In this document: one piece after another, positions 7,846 to 16,008 of the stretch
How the letters are laid out: each line of letters opens with the position of its first letter
Position numbering within the stretch: position 1 is the first letter of the stretch
DNA from: Streptomyces sp. NRRL F-5727
GTDB lineage: Bacteria > Actinomycetota > Actinomycetes > Streptomycetales > Streptomycetaceae
DNA length: 40,608 bases
Reading direction: 5' to 3'
NCBI RefSeq assembly: GCF_000719555.1
Contig: NZ_JOGX01000058.1
Span: 1 to 40,608, forward strand
Notes under the pieces: generated by a model
Seen by the model: only the letters and a program-made list of their open reading frames with translations
Database searches by the model: none
What the model was told of the DNA's origin: nothing
Made by a program: the position numbers and the translations under genes

Positions 7846-9099
7846 TCACGCGGGCAGCCGCAGGGTGGCGACGGCCCCGCCGTCCGGGGCGTTGGCCAGC
7901 AGCAGTTCGGCGCCGAGCACCCGGGCCTGACCGAGGGCGATGGTGAGCCCCAGGCCATGGCCCGAGCCCCGTTCCCGGGCACCGGTGTGGAAGCGGCGCG
8001 GGCCGTGGAGCAGCAGGTCCTCCGGGAAGCCGGGGCCGTGGTCACGGACGACGACCGTCGGTCCGTCGACGGTGACCCGGACCGGGCCTGCTCCGTGCCG
8101 GTGGGCGTTGACGACGAGGTTGGCGACGATCCGCTCCAGGCGGCGCGGGTCGGTCTCCACCGTCCGCGCGCTGTCGCCACCGGTGATCTCCGTGCCGAGA
8201 CCGGTACGGGAGACGGCCTCGGCGACCACGGCGCCGAGCGGCACCCGGACGCGGACCGCCTCCTCGGCGCCCGCGTCCAGGCGGGAGATCTCGAGAAGGT
8301 CCTCGACGAGGTCGCGCAGGTCGCGCACCCTCGCCCGCAGCAGATCCTCGGTCTCGCCGGGCGGCAGGAGATCGACCGCCGCGAGCAGACCGCCGACGGG
8401 GGTGCGCAGCTCGTGGGCCACGTCCGCGGTGAACCGGCGCTCGGTGCGCAGCCGCAGCGCGAGGCTGTCGGCCATCGCGTCGACGGTCGCGGCGATGTCC
8501 GCGACCTCGTCACGGCCCTTCGTGGGCCCCGTGCGGGCGTCCAGGTCCCCGGCGGAGATCCGCGCCGCGGTCTCGGCGACCCGGCCCAGCCGCCGGGAAA
8601 GCAGCCCCGCGCCGTAGACGGCCAGGGGTACGGCGCCCGCGAGCGCGACGAGCGAGGCGACCGCCATGGCCGCGTCGAGGCGCGACAGGTTCGCGTGGTC
8701 CGGGCCCAGGTTGATTTGCACGGCGAGGACCGGGCTGCCGGGACCGCCGGTGCGCTGGGCCGCCCAGACGCTCGGCCCGACGTTGCCCTCGACGCGCCCG
8801 TCGTACGTGTGGTGCCGCGTGCTGTCGGCCGGGTCCCGCAGTGCGGCAGGCAGGCCGGCGGGGTCGAGCTCGGCGCCGTCGGTGAGGACGCCGGTGCGGC
8901 GGTAGAGGTCCATGGCTGCGTACAGCGTGTTCATCGCCCGCGCCTCGCCCCGGCTGCGGATGTCCTGGGCGGTCCACAGGTGCACCAGGACCCCGACCGC
9001 CGCCACGACGAGCAGGGCCGTGACCGCGGCGAGGGCGGCGATCTTCCGGCGCAGTGGGGTGCGGTCCGCCCACGGCCCGCGGAGGGGACGCACGGTCAC
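7846..9099 (-). CDS. Two-component sensor histidine kinase
   Basis: Membrane sensor kinase of 417 aa. A first helix (about 19-42) is followed by an extracytoplasmic domain of about 100 residues, a second helix (about 150-172), HAMP (RRLGRVAETAARISAGDLDA), and DHp with the phosphoacceptor in VAHELRTPVG. The catalytic domain shows the N box NLVVNAHRHG, G1 DHGPGF and G2 GHGLGLTIA. The GTG start overlaps the stop of the response regulator gene as GTGA, so the pair is translationally coupled. It probably senses an envelope signal and controls the 77-aa and ABC genes downstream. Confidence 0.95.
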   Translation of the reverse strand: MTVRPLRGPWADRTPLRRKIAALAAVTALLVVAAVGVLVHLWTAQDIRSRGEARAMNTLYAAMDLYRRTGVLTDGAELDPAGLPAALRDPADSTRHHTYDGRVEGNVGPSVWAAQRTGGPGSPVLAVQINLGPDHANLSRLDAAMAVASLVALAGAVPLAVYGAGLLSRRLGRVAETAARISAGDLDARTGPTKGRDEVADIAATVDAMADSLALRLRTERRFTADVAHELRTPVGGLLAAVDLLPPGETEDLLRARVRDLRDLVEDLLEISRLDAGAEEAVRVRVPLGAVVAEAVSRTGLGTEITGGDSARTVETDPRRLERIVANLVVNAHRHGAGPVRVTVDGPTVVVRDHGPGFPEDLLLHGPRRFHTGARERGSGHGLGLTIALGQARVLGAELLLANAPDGGAVATLRLPA

Positions 9100-9824
9100 C
9101 GCCGGAACTTGTATCCGAAGCCCCGGACCGTCTCGATCCGGTCGCGGCCCACCTTCCGGCGCAGCCGCTGCACGCAGAGGTCGACGACGCGGCTGTCCCC
9201 GTCCCAGCCGTACTCCCAGACGTTCCGCAGGAGCGTGTGGCGCTCCAGCACGATCCCGGGGTGGGCGGCGAACTCCAGCAGGAGCTTGAGCTCCGTCGGG
9301 GTCAGCGCCACCGGCTCGCCGGAGAGGAAGACCTCCATGCCGGCGGTGTCGATCCGCAAGTCCCCGAACTCCAGCACGTCCCCTGCGGTCGCCCGGCTTC
9401 CGGCCTGAGCTTCTCGCTCGGCAGTCACGGGCGCGTACGTGGCACGCCGCAGCAGCGAGCGCATGCGGGCCACCAGGACGTACGTCTCCACCGGTTTGAC
9501 GACGTAGTCGTCCGCCCCGGCCTCAAGCCCGGCGACCACGTCCAGCCCGTCGCCGCGGGCGGACATCATCAGGACCGGCACCAGGCTGGTCTCCCGGACC
9601 CGGCGGCACAACCCGATCCCGTCGAGGCCGGGCAGCATCACGTCGAGGATCAGCAGGTCGAAGTCGTGCTCACGGAAGGCTTCGAGCCCGGCGAGGCCGT
9701 CGGCAACGGCCCGCACCCCGTAGCCGTAGCGCTCCAGGGCGACGGCGAAGGACCGGCGCATCAGGTCGTCGTCCTCGACGAGGAGCACACGCGCGGTGGA
9801 CGCGGGGGAGTCTGGCGAGGACAA
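9096..9824 (-). CDS. OmpR-family response regulator (TTG start)
   Basis: Cytoplasmic DNA-binding regulator of 242 aa. The receiver domain shows the acidic pocket VEDDD, the phosphoacceptor Asp in LLILDVMLPGLDG, the switch Ser in MSARGD and the lysine in VVKPVE. The C-terminal winged helix includes LTPTELKLLLEF and ends RIETVRGFGYKFR. The start is an uncommon TTG, chosen because AGGAG sits 5 nt upstream and no ATG or GTG in frame has a comparable site. It is the first gene of the RR-HK operon and is the best candidate to bind the two 41-bp elements downstream. Confidence 0.95.
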   Translation of the reverse strand: MSSPDSPASTARVLLVEDDDLMRRSFAVALERYGYGVRAVADGLAGLEAFREHDFDLLILDVMLPGLDGIGLCRRVRETSLVPVLMMSARGDGLDVVAGLEAGADDYVVKPVETYVLVARMRSLLRRATYAPVTAEREAQAGSRATAGDVLEFGDLRIDTAGMEVFLSGEPVALTPTELKLLLEFAAHPGIVLERHTLLRNVWEYGWDGDSRVVDLCVQRLRRKVGRDRIETVRGFGYKFRR

Positions 9825-10270
9825 GAGGACTCCTGTTCAGCCGTTGGACGGGCGGACGGACCGACTGCACGCCCCGACGTGCGGGGGACCACGCCGCGAT
9901 CGGAACGATACGGCAGACAGCGGACGGACTGGGCCCATCGTACGGACACCCCAGAACCATGAAACCGCCCTCCCCGACCGGGAAACCCCAGGTCACGCGG
10001 CTGCCGACCGCAAGGCGACGGCGCGGAGGCGACTCGCCGGGCACTCCGCTTCGACGTCTGCCCGAGCCCTCTCCGACACGCCGCGGATACAAGGTGCCCC
10101 AGGCTCCCCGCACGGGGCCTGCACGACGCGAGGCTGTCGGACTGGCCCGCCGTCTGGCTCATGCCGCACAGCACCGCACATGAACCGATCCTCGGCGACG
10201 ATGCCGTCGTCCTCGGCAAGGCGGCCGCGGTTCTCGGATCCAGTAGCCGGCCCGCCTGCTCCGCCACGAA
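9825..10270. other. Gene-free stretch upstream of the response regulator
   Basis: About 450 bp with no supportable gene. It must contain the promoter of the leftward regulator-kinase operon; GTATCG words near 9907 on the - strand recall the GATAC words of the 41-bp elements, but no full copy is present. The right part is a transition into the decayed recombinase locus. Reading frames here have no recognisable protein pattern. Confidence 0.5.
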
Positions 10271-10278
10271 CCACTGAT

Positions 10279-10587
10279 CTCATCCCGGCCCTGGCCGAGC
10301 ACGGGGTTCACCTTTCCCGCGAGCAGGTCTACCGCCTCGTCGACCAAGTCCCGCAGAGGCTCTCGACGGACGTGCTGGCCGCGCTCTGCTCGATCCTCCA
10401 CGTCACCCCGGCCGACCTGATCACCGTCATCGAGAGCCACGTCCAGGTCTCCAAGCCGACGGCGACCGACGAGACCACCGCCGCCGCGACGGCCCCGCCG
10501 GCACGCCGCGTACGCCTGACCCGACCCGGGAGAGCGATGACCGCCCCTGCCTCCATCCCGGACACCTGGAGGGAACTGGTCCGCTGA
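10279..10587 (+). pseudogene. Xre-type HTH protein lacking its N-terminus
   Basis: The frame encodes DLIPALAEHGVHLSREQVYR, then PQRLSTDVLAALCSILHVTP and ADLI, followed by a low-complexity basic tail. This matches the common Streptomyces small HTH protein that precedes a zinc-binding recombinase-like gene. About 25 N-terminal residues, including any start codon with a ribosome site, are missing; upstream sequence in frame is non-coding in character. Its stop overlaps the next start (TGATG), the usual arrangement in this gene pair. I call it a 5'-truncated remnant. Confidence 0.65.
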
Positions 10588-10870
10588 TGACCGCGTCCCT
10601 CCCCGACCTTGCCGACCGGCACGCGGCCAGGATCGCCGCCGGCCTGACCCCGGCCGCCCGCGGCCGCATCCGGGCCCACCTCACCGCCCACCCCGACGCC
10701 CTGGTCAGCGGCGAATCCACCGCACCCCGCTCTGTTCAGGCCCTCATCACCACCCTGGCCGACCACGGGGTCACCGGCGGGCGGGCCCCTGCATGCCTGC
10801 GCTGTGGACGCGTCCGAAGGCTTCGCCGGGCGGTGCCAGGCGGCCGGGTCCGTCTCGGCTGCGAGGGCAT
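10587..10870 (+). pseudogene. N-terminal piece of a zinc-binding recombinase-like protein
   Basis: Begins MTASLPDLADRHAARIAAGL and reaches a CLRCGRV zinc motif near residue 71. Intact relatives are several hundred residues long, carry several such Cys pairs, and end in an integrase-like domain. Here the open frame ends at 10988, and after about 10870 the frame loses family character; a sequence resembling an IS21 helper tail lies in another frame. The matching C-terminal piece lies about 770 bp downstream. The family assignment rests on pattern memory and the HTH partner. Confidence 0.5.
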
Positions 10871-10871
10871 T

Positions 10872-11005
10872 CTCGCTGCCCGCTGCAACATCGGCCCCTG
10901 CACCGGGCGGCCGTCGCCGGCATCGACGGACCCTCCTACCGGCTCCGCAATCACCAGACCCAGGCCGACACCATCCGCACGGGAGTGAACGCCCGTGTTT
11001 CCTGA
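10872..11005 (+). mobile_element. IS21 helper ATPase (IstB) C-terminal fragment
   Basis: One frame reads HRPLHRAAVAGIDGPSYRLR followed by a short polar tail and a stop at 11003-11005. IS21-family IstB proteins typically end in a closely similar pattern (LLHHAVVI-IEG-SYRLREH). Nothing of the ATPase core or IstA is present. It sits exactly where the recombinase-like gene breaks, so an IS21 insertion followed by deletion is a likely cause. The match is short, so confidence is moderate. Confidence 0.45.
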
Positions 11006-11485
11006 CAGCAGCACCACCTCCCTCGCCCCCCGATCCACCAACTGCCCAATCTGTCAGAGCGAGTTTGTTCCTCACCCTCGGCAGATCTACTGCTCTCCCG
11101 CTGCAAATCCGCAGCCCACCGGCTCCCGCCCGCACCCCCGGCAGCCCACACCTGCCCCGTCTGCCAGGGCATCTTCACCGCCCAGCCCCGCCTGCGGCAG
11201 ATCTACTGCTCGCCCAACTGCCGCCGCGACGCGGAGAAACAGCGCAACCAGGAACGCGACGAACTGCGGGCCATCCGGCTCGGCGAACAGCAGCCCCGGC
11301 AGACTCCGACGGCCACAGCCGGCTCCGCCCGGCAGGAGCAGGCCCTGACCCCCACCGCCGTCCGGAACTGCCCGCACTGCGATCAGCCCGTCACCATCGT
11401 CGCCCTGCTGGCCACCCCGGAAGCGGCCCGTCCCACCATCGCCAGCAGGGTTCCCGAGATCAGCTCCCTGCGGCGGACTCCGTGA
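10995..11485 (+). pseudogene. Tandem zinc-ribbon protein with a one-base frameshift
   Basis: Two successive zinc-ribbon units are visible, but in different frames. The first is CPICQSEFVPHPRQIYCSP from the GTG at 10995. After a one-base loss near 11100 the frame continues CKSAAHRL, then CPVCQGIFTAQP with RQIYCSPNCRRDAEKQRNQ, and a third pair CPHC near the end. The pattern RQIYCSP-CK/R repeated twice shows that both halves belong to one protein of about 163 aa. It may bind DNA or RNA; the function is unknown. A perfect hairpin terminator follows. It is a recent pseudogene or a sequencing error. Confidence 0.7.
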
Positions 11486-11527
11486 GCGCCGCTGGCAACG
11501 TTTTCGCCTGACCGTCACCGATCAACA

Positions 11528-11556
11528 GGGCCCGGCGACCTTCGGTCGCCGGGCCC
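11528..11556 (+). terminator. Perfect 13-bp hairpin terminator
   Basis: GGGCCCGGCGACC at 11528-11540, a TTC loop, then the exact complement at 11544-11556. It starts 43 bp after the zinc-ribbon stop. It has the strong GC stem typical of actinomycete terminators that lack a U-tract, and could also act on the opposite strand. Confidence 0.8.
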
Positions 11557-11641
11557 TCACACGCGCTCTTCGCTCCCCAGATTCCCCACTCACTTCAAAC
11601 TGCGCCGAAGTGGAGGGAAGAGCGTCCCTGGCCGATTTCAG

Positions 11642-11985
11642 AGATCCTCATCACTGCCCACCACTCTCGCCGACATCCTCACCACCCTTGCCGACAGCCC
11701 CGCTCCCCAGGGCTGTGCCGCGAACACCAGCGCGGGCTGGCTCTTCCCCGGGCACCTGCCAGATGCCCACATCTCCGCCGCCGCCCTCAGCCGACGTTTG
11801 GCCACCCTTCACATCCCCAGTCGGCCGGCCCGGACTACCGCCCTGGTCGCCCTCGCCTGTGGCCTGCCACCCGCGGTCCTCGGCCCGATGCTCGGCCTTC
11901 ACCCGATCACGGCCGTCCAATGGCGCCGCCGTGCCACCACCGACTGGTCTGCTTACCTCCAAGCGCCGTCGACACGGTTGCCGCT
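11642..11985 (+). pseudogene. C-terminal piece of the recombinase-like protein
   Basis: One frame reads TLADILTTLADSP, then AGWLFPGHLPDAHISAAALS, RRLATLHIPSRPARTTALVA and LGPMLGLHPITAVQWRRRAT, ending near DWSAYLQA. This is the characteristic end of the large Streptomyces zinc-motif/integrase-like protein whose N-terminal piece is at 10587. The middle, several hundred residues, is missing, and no start codon with a ribosome site precedes it. I read the whole 10279-11985 stretch as one cassette broken by deletion and IS21 insertion, with the zinc-ribbon gene now lying in the gap. Confidence 0.6.
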
Positions 11986-12008
11986 CGCCGACGCGAACCA
12001 TCCGAACT

Positions 12009-12167
12009 ACCCGGGTCCAGACCCAGGCCCTGCACGCCTACCTGCGCTGCCGCAACGCGAACACCCGACACCCCGACGTCCTGGCTGCCCAGCGCAAGGA
12101 ACGCGCGCGCATCCGCAGTGAGAAGGGTGTCCGCTGGGGCGGCCGACCGAGCGCCTCCGTGGTTTGA
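12009..12167 (+). pseudogene. Short tail of a transposase-like protein
   Basis: A 52-residue open stretch contains ALHAYLRCRNANTRHPDVLA and ends AAQRKERARIRSEKGVRWGG plus a few residues. The composition and ending resemble the extreme C-terminus of actinomycete transposases, but I cannot assign the family. It starts directly after the recombinase tail in another frame and has no own start. It is probably debris from a second mobile element. Confidence 0.35.
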
Positions 12168-12411
12168 CCAGCCGTTGCCGTTACTTCCTCTATGGCAAGC
12201 AGAAGGAAGCCGTACTGGCGCACGTTCGGGACTCCGAAGACACTCGTCCTTTACCGCACGCCGGACCGGTGGCGGTTCGCGTCTACTTCGAAACACCGGG
12301 CGGCATCGCCGAGGGCTTCCTCGCTCACCCCGCCCCCACTTGCGAGCCTGAGTCGGCTCAGGCACCCTCGACAGGCACACTGCAACCCGGCGAACCTATG
12401 CGGTCAGGGCA

Positions 12412-12552
12412 CTAGCTGTCCTCGTCCGACACAGCGCCCCCGCCGATCACCCACTCCTGACCGAAGTCGACCGAGACACTGTCGAAGGTGAGGTCGTCGG
12501 TGCCGGGGGCGCTGCTGTCGCCGGCAACGGTGTCATCGGGCTGATCAGGCAT
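12412..12552 (-). CDS. 46-aa acidic peptide, possible precursor peptide
   Basis: A clean ORF starting ATG with TAAGGAGTCCGCC directly before it, giving a near-ideal ribosome site 6-7 nt from the start. The peptide begins MPDQPDDTVAGDSSAPGTDD, is rich in Asp and Ser, has an aromatic/aliphatic stretch VDFGQEWVIGGGAV and ends SDEDS. Codon third positions are GC-rich. No Cys is present, so no lanthionine or disulfide is possible, but an acidic leader plus Gly-rich core fits several RiPP precursor types. No modification gene is visible nearby. I do not recognise it; a small regulatory or structural peptide is equally possible. Confidence 0.6.
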   Translation of the reverse strand: MPDQPDDTVAGDSSAPGTDDLTFDSVSVDFGQEWVIGGGAVSDEDS

Positions 12553-12592
12553 GGCGGACTCCTTAGCTCAAGTGATCTTGCCGATTGGGAGC

Positions 12593-12862
12593 TTAGCCAC
12601 TGACGGGTGGGTGCGGGTCGGTAATGGGCGGATACACCACACTGAGCATCCCTGCTGCGCCTTGCGGCCCCGCCAGACGGCGTGACTTCACCTCCGCCAC
12701 CTCGATCGTGCCGAACGCGGCCGCAACCGCCTCGATCTCCACCTCTTCGATCCCGTCGAACACCAGCGAATCTCAGAACGGTGCATCGGTCTGCATGACC
12801 AGCACCATCACCGTCCACCGCCGCCCCGAGCAGCGAACGGATCGCACCTGAGGGAGCGTCAC
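12593..12862 (-). pseudogene. 89-codon gene interrupted by an in-frame TGA
   Basis: One frame from the GTG at 12862 reads to TDAPF, meets TGA at 12773-12775, and continues in the same frame DSLVFDGIEEVEIEAVAAAF and GTIEVAEVKSRRLAGPQGAA to a TAA at 12593. A Trp codon (TGG) at the stop would restore it. The segment LVFDGIEEVEIEAV resembles the N-terminus of ISL3-family transposases, but no zinc motif follows. It lies 40 bp upstream of the 46-aa peptide gene on the same strand. Identity is uncertain. Confidence 0.45.
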
Positions 12863-12944
12863 TTCCGGCCGTCAGGCGCCAAGGCGTACGCCGTCCCACG
12901 CAAGCCAGTCACTCGCAATCGAACACCGAGGTAACACGCAACGG

Positions 12945-12990
12945 CTCCTCAAGATCTGTGCCAAAACCGAAGAGGGTCCTTTCGGCGTGT
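12945..12990. repeat. Interspersed hairpin repeat, partial copy A
   Basis: Contains AAGATCTGTGCCAAAACCG, matching the core of the longer copies at 18378-18472 and 29369-29470 (reverse). The stem is weaker here. It may be an IS end or a small non-autonomous element. Confidence 0.5.
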
Positions 12991-13068
12991 CGCGTCAGGT
13001 CGTCTCATTTGGTGCTTGCCTGACGGACATCCTGGCAAGAGCCAAAAGAGACGGCCTGGGCTCTCGCC

Positions 13069-13986
13069 CTACTGCGTGGCGGCCTTCGGCAGGGCCTCGC
13101 GCAAGCGATCGAGGAGTGCCTGTGCCGCAGGGCTCGCGGGTCCGGTGGCGGGCCAGGCGAGGACGATTCGGGCACGCATCTGGGGTTCGACGATCTGCAG
13201 AGTGCGCAGCGGTCCGCCGAGGTCCGGTTCCTCTTCGCCGAGGGGCAGTACGGCGACGCCCAACCTCCGGGCGGCGAGTTGCGCGAGGACGTGGGGGGAT
13301 GCTGCCTCGAAGGCGACTCGGGGTCGGAATCCGGCCTGTGCGCAGGCGCGTTCGAGGTTCGCGCGGACTCCGGTTCCGCGCGGCAGGCAGATCAGCGGGC
13401 GATCCCGCAGATCTGCCAGGGGGACGCTGGTGCGGTCGGTGGGAGTGAGGAGGGGGTCGCCGGGTGCGACGGCGGCGGCGAGCGGAGCGTCGATGACCGT
13501 GCGGTAGGAGAGGCCGGGCGGGGGTGCTTCCCCGGTGGGTCCGAGGAGGGCGATGTCGATCTCTCCGGACAGGAGCGCGGCCTGCATCCGCTCCGAGGTG
13601 TCCTCGGTGAGGGCGATCTCCAGTGCGGGGTGGGCGTTGTGGAAGTCCGCGAGGAACGAGGCGACGTCGAAGGCGTGGCTCGTGGCCCCGGACACCAGTC
13701 CGAGGGTGACCCGGCCGCGCAGCAGCCCGGTGTGCTCGTCCACGGTCTGTCTCACCGCCTCTGCGGCGGCCAGCGCGGCGCGCGCGTACGGCAGGACGGC
13801 CCGGCCCACCTCGGTCGGCGTCACCGACCGGTTGGACCGGTCGAGCAGGGGCTGCCCGAGCTCCTTCTCCAGCTGGCGGATCTGGGCGCTGAGGCCAGGC
13901 TGGGCGAGATGCAGCCGGGCGGCGGCCCGGGTGAAACCGCCTTCCTCGACGACGGTGACGAAGTAACGCAGGTGGCGAAGCTCCAT
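13069..13986 (-). CDS. LysR family transcriptional regulator
   Basis: Regulator of 305 aa. The N-terminal winged HTH begins MELRHLRYFVTVVEEGGFTR and has LHLAQPGLSAQIRQLEKELG with LLDRSNRSVTPTEVG. The rest is the two-lobed effector domain, including SGEIDIALLGPTGEAPPPGL. The ATG at 13986 is the usual LysR start; upstream in-frame extension is not conserved in type. It is divergent from the MPI-fold enzyme gene across 71 bp, the standard LysR arrangement, so it probably controls that gene and the DUF1772 gene after it. Confidence 0.95.
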   Translation of the reverse strand: MELRHLRYFVTVVEEGGFTRAAARLHLAQPGLSAQIRQLEKELGQPLLDRSNRSVTPTEVGRAVLPYARAALAAAEAVRQTVDEHTGLLRGRVTLGLVSGATSHAFDVASFLADFHNAHPALEIALTEDTSERMQAALLSGEIDIALLGPTGEAPPPGLSYRTVIDAPLAAAVAPGDPLLTPTDRTSVPLADLRDRPLICLPRGTGVRANLERACAQAGFRPRVAFEAASPHVLAQLAARRLGVAVLPLGEEEPDLGGPLRTLQIVEPQMRARIVLAWPATGPASPAAQALLDRLREALPKAATQ

Positions 13987-14057
13987 AACCAGTGATTCTA
14001 GATGGCAGTACATCAATCTATTGGAAGTATGTTTTGGTTGGCCGCAGGCTTGATCGC
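13987..14057. promoter_or_regulatory. AT-rich divergent promoter, LysR / MPI-fold operon
   Basis: This 71-bp gap is clearly more AT-rich than the surroundings, with TACATCAATCTATTGG and TATGTTTTGG. It must hold the promoters of both divergent genes and the LysR binding site. I see no clear T-N11-A dyad, so the exact operator is undefined. Confidence 0.6.
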
Positions 14058-14708
14058 ATGGAGAACGCGACATCTCGCAAGGGTAGGAACGCCGAGCTCA
14101 GGGCGTGGATCGCGGCGGAACGCCACGAGCTGGCCGACCTGCTCGACGGCCTTCGGGACGATCAGTGGGACGGGCCGAGCCTGTGCGCGGGATGGCGGGT
14201 CCGTGAGGTCGCGGCCCACATGTCGATGGGGTTCCGGCTCTCCCTGCCGGCGACGATGGGGGAACTGGCCAGGGCGCGAGGGAACCTGCACCGGATGACG
14301 GACCGTGTCGCGCGCCGGGACGCGGCTGTGCATTCCACCGCCGAGCTCTCCGCGTTCCTGCGGGAGGGCGCACACCATCCCTGGACGCCACCGGTCGGTG
14401 GGTTCACGGCGGCGCTCGGCCACGACGTGGTGCACGGACTGGACATCACGGTCGCTCTCGGCCTCGACCGGCGTGTCCCCGAGGACCGGCTACGGGTGCT
14501 GCTCGACGGGATCCGGCCCAGCAGCCTGAGGTTCTTCGGCGCCGACATCTCCGAAGTGCTGCTGTGCGCCGAGGACCTGGACTGGTCGTACGGATCCGGC
14601 TCTCCCGTGTACGGCGCTGCCCAGGACCTCCTCCTGCTCACCTTCGGCCGCAGGCTGCCGAGCGGTCGGCTCCGGGGGGAATCAAGCAGCCGCTTCACCA
14701 CCATCTGA
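14058..14708 (+). CDS. Maleylpyruvate isomerase/DinB-fold, mycothiol-dependent family enzyme
   Basis: Cytoplasmic protein of 216 aa. The N-terminal four-helix bundle shows AERHELADLLDGLRDDQWDG, PSLCAGWRVREVAAHM (the histidine being a typical metal ligand), and further along ALGHDVVHGLDITVALGL with two more histidine ligands. This pattern defines the actinomycete MPI/DinB-like family that often uses mycothiol. The ATG at 14058 was chosen over an upstream frame start because the family begins here. It is divergent from the LysR gene and probably cotranscribed with the DUF1772 gene 35 bp downstream. The substrate is unknown. Confidence 0.85.
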   Translation: MENATSRKGRNAELRAWIAAERHELADLLDGLRDDQWDGPSLCAGWRVREVAAHMSMGFRLSLPATMGELARARGNLHRMTDRVARRDAAVHSTAELSAFLREGAHHPWTPPVGGFTAALGHDVVHGLDITVALGLDRRVPEDRLRVLLDGIRPSSLRFFGADISEVLLCAEDLDWSYGSGSPVYGAAQDLLLLTFGRRLPSGRLRGESSSRFTTI

Positions 14709-14743
14709 ACCCGACTACCGCTCCCGCTCGCAAGGAGACCCCC

Positions 14744-15262
14744 GTGCGCACCCGCCTTCTCCAGGGACTGTCCCTGCTCTTCACCGGGCTGCTGGCCGGC
14801 GCCTTCAGCTACGGCGCCGCGAATCTCGTCCCCACCTTCAACGCCGTCCCGCTCGATATGAGACTGGACTTTCACGCCGAGCTGATGAAGATGAACGGGA
14901 TCACCGTGCAGGGAGCCATGGTGATCTCAACTCTCAGCTCCTTCGCCCTGTCCGTCGTCACGCGCGGCCGGACACGAGTCCTCGCGGCTACGGCAGGGGC
15001 CCTGACCCTCGCGTCCTTCCTGATCACCCGGTTCGGGAATGTCCCGATCAACGGCCGCATCAAGCAGTGGGCCGCCACCGCGCCGCCGGCCGACCACGCG
15101 GGCATTCTGCACCGCTGGGAACTGTTCAACGACGCTCGTACCCTCACCGCCGTGGTGGCGTTCGCCCTCATCACCTTCCTGACCCTGCGAGAGACCGCTC
15201 CCTCCCGAGGCTCGCTCGGACGCGAAAGCCCGGTAGCTGAGCGGGTTTCTCGCGACGCATAA
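14744..15262 (+). CDS. DUF1772 (anthrone oxygenase-like) membrane protein
   Basis: Membrane protein of 172 aa with about four hydrophobic segments: LLQGLSLLFTGLLAGAFSYG, MVISTLSSFALSVV, AATAGALTLASFLI and TAVVAFALITFLTL. NGRIKQWAATAPPADHAGIL followed by HRWE is the conserved DUF1772 region, with polar residues near a presumed active site. The GTG start has AAGGAG 6 nt upstream. It follows the MPI-fold gene and is probably in the same LysR-controlled operon. Some relatives are called anthrone oxygenases, but no aromatic biosynthesis genes are nearby, so I do not assign that role. Confidence 0.85.
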   Translation: MRTRLLQGLSLLFTGLLAGAFSYGAANLVPTFNAVPLDMRLDFHAELMKMNGITVQGAMVISTLSSFALSVVTRGRTRVLAATAGALTLASFLITRFGNVPINGRIKQWAATAPPADHAGILHRWELFNDARTLTAVVAFALITFLTLRETAPSRGSLGRESPVAERVSRDA

Positions 15263-15392
15263 CGAACGTCCTGTGGCGAGCACCCTGACCTTCCTAGAAC
15301 TCAGCGACCTCACGCGCCGCTCCATGAAGCGCTCTCACCGTCGAGCAATCCAGGGGCCGGTCCGTTTGGGGAGCGCACCGGTCGGTCTGGGG

Positions 15393-16004
15393 TCAGTCGC
15401 CGAGACGGTTCACGGCCTCCTTGAGGACGAACCCGTTTGCGGCCGGGGCGTGGCCCATCACAAGGCCCTGGGAGGTCAGGGCGTCGAGGTGGTCGCGCAG
15501 GTCGGTGCGGGCAACAGGCCGAAGATGTCGGGGTAGCGGCCTTGGGTGTCGGCGGTGAAGAAGTCGCGATCCTGGACGCCCCGGTCGGTTGGGGTGAGCC
15601 GGGGCCCGGCTCCGGCGGTGATCTGTGGGTAGAGGAGGATGCCGACCGTGTGGCCCTCGGTGGCGAGCGGCGTGGACAGCCACGTGACGAGCTGGTCGGC
15701 CAGAACTGCGGCTCAGCTCGCCCTTGCCGCTGTTCTTCCATAGCGGTTCGCGGCGGCCGGCGAGCAGAGCGTCGGTGACGCTCTGGTGCTGGGTGGGGTG
15801 CATGCGCTCGCCGGGAGCGAGGCGGGTGCGGACGGTCTCGTAGAGGTCGAGCGCGTCAAGGAGGCCGAAGCCGAACGCGGCGGCCGGCGGCCAGGGCAGG
15901 ACCCGGACGACGCCGGCCTCGACACGGGCGAGCACCCTGACATTGGCGAGGAGCCGCCATCCCGCCCGAGTCAGAGTGAGGGCGGTGGTGGTCTTGCCCG
16001 CCCC
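15393..16004 (-). pseudogene. HPr-kinase-like P-loop protein, truncated and frameshifted
   Basis: Three reading frames join into one protein. The first is GAGKTTTALTLTRAGWRLLA, VLPWPPAAAFGFGLLDALDL and HPTQHQSVTDALLAGRREPL. The second is VLADQLVTWLSTPLATEGHT with GVQDRDFFTADTQGRYPDIF. The third is LTSQGLVMGHAPAANGFVLK ending AVNRLGD. Shifts lie near 15715 and 15520. The Walker A motif is within a few residues of an IS701 insertion, so everything upstream (about 100 residues in relatives) is gone. HprK-like kinases of this type occur beside peptide modification genes, but none remain here. Confidence 0.65.
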
Positions 16005-16008
16005 CTAG

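Noticed and set aside
12164..12415. An 83-codon + strand ORF between the recombinase debris and the 46-aa peptide gene
   Set aside because: There is no ribosome site and no family pattern, and it overlaps the transposase-like tail. Part of it (AVRVYFETPGGIAEGFLAHP) looks protein-like, so it may be a fragment, but support is too thin.
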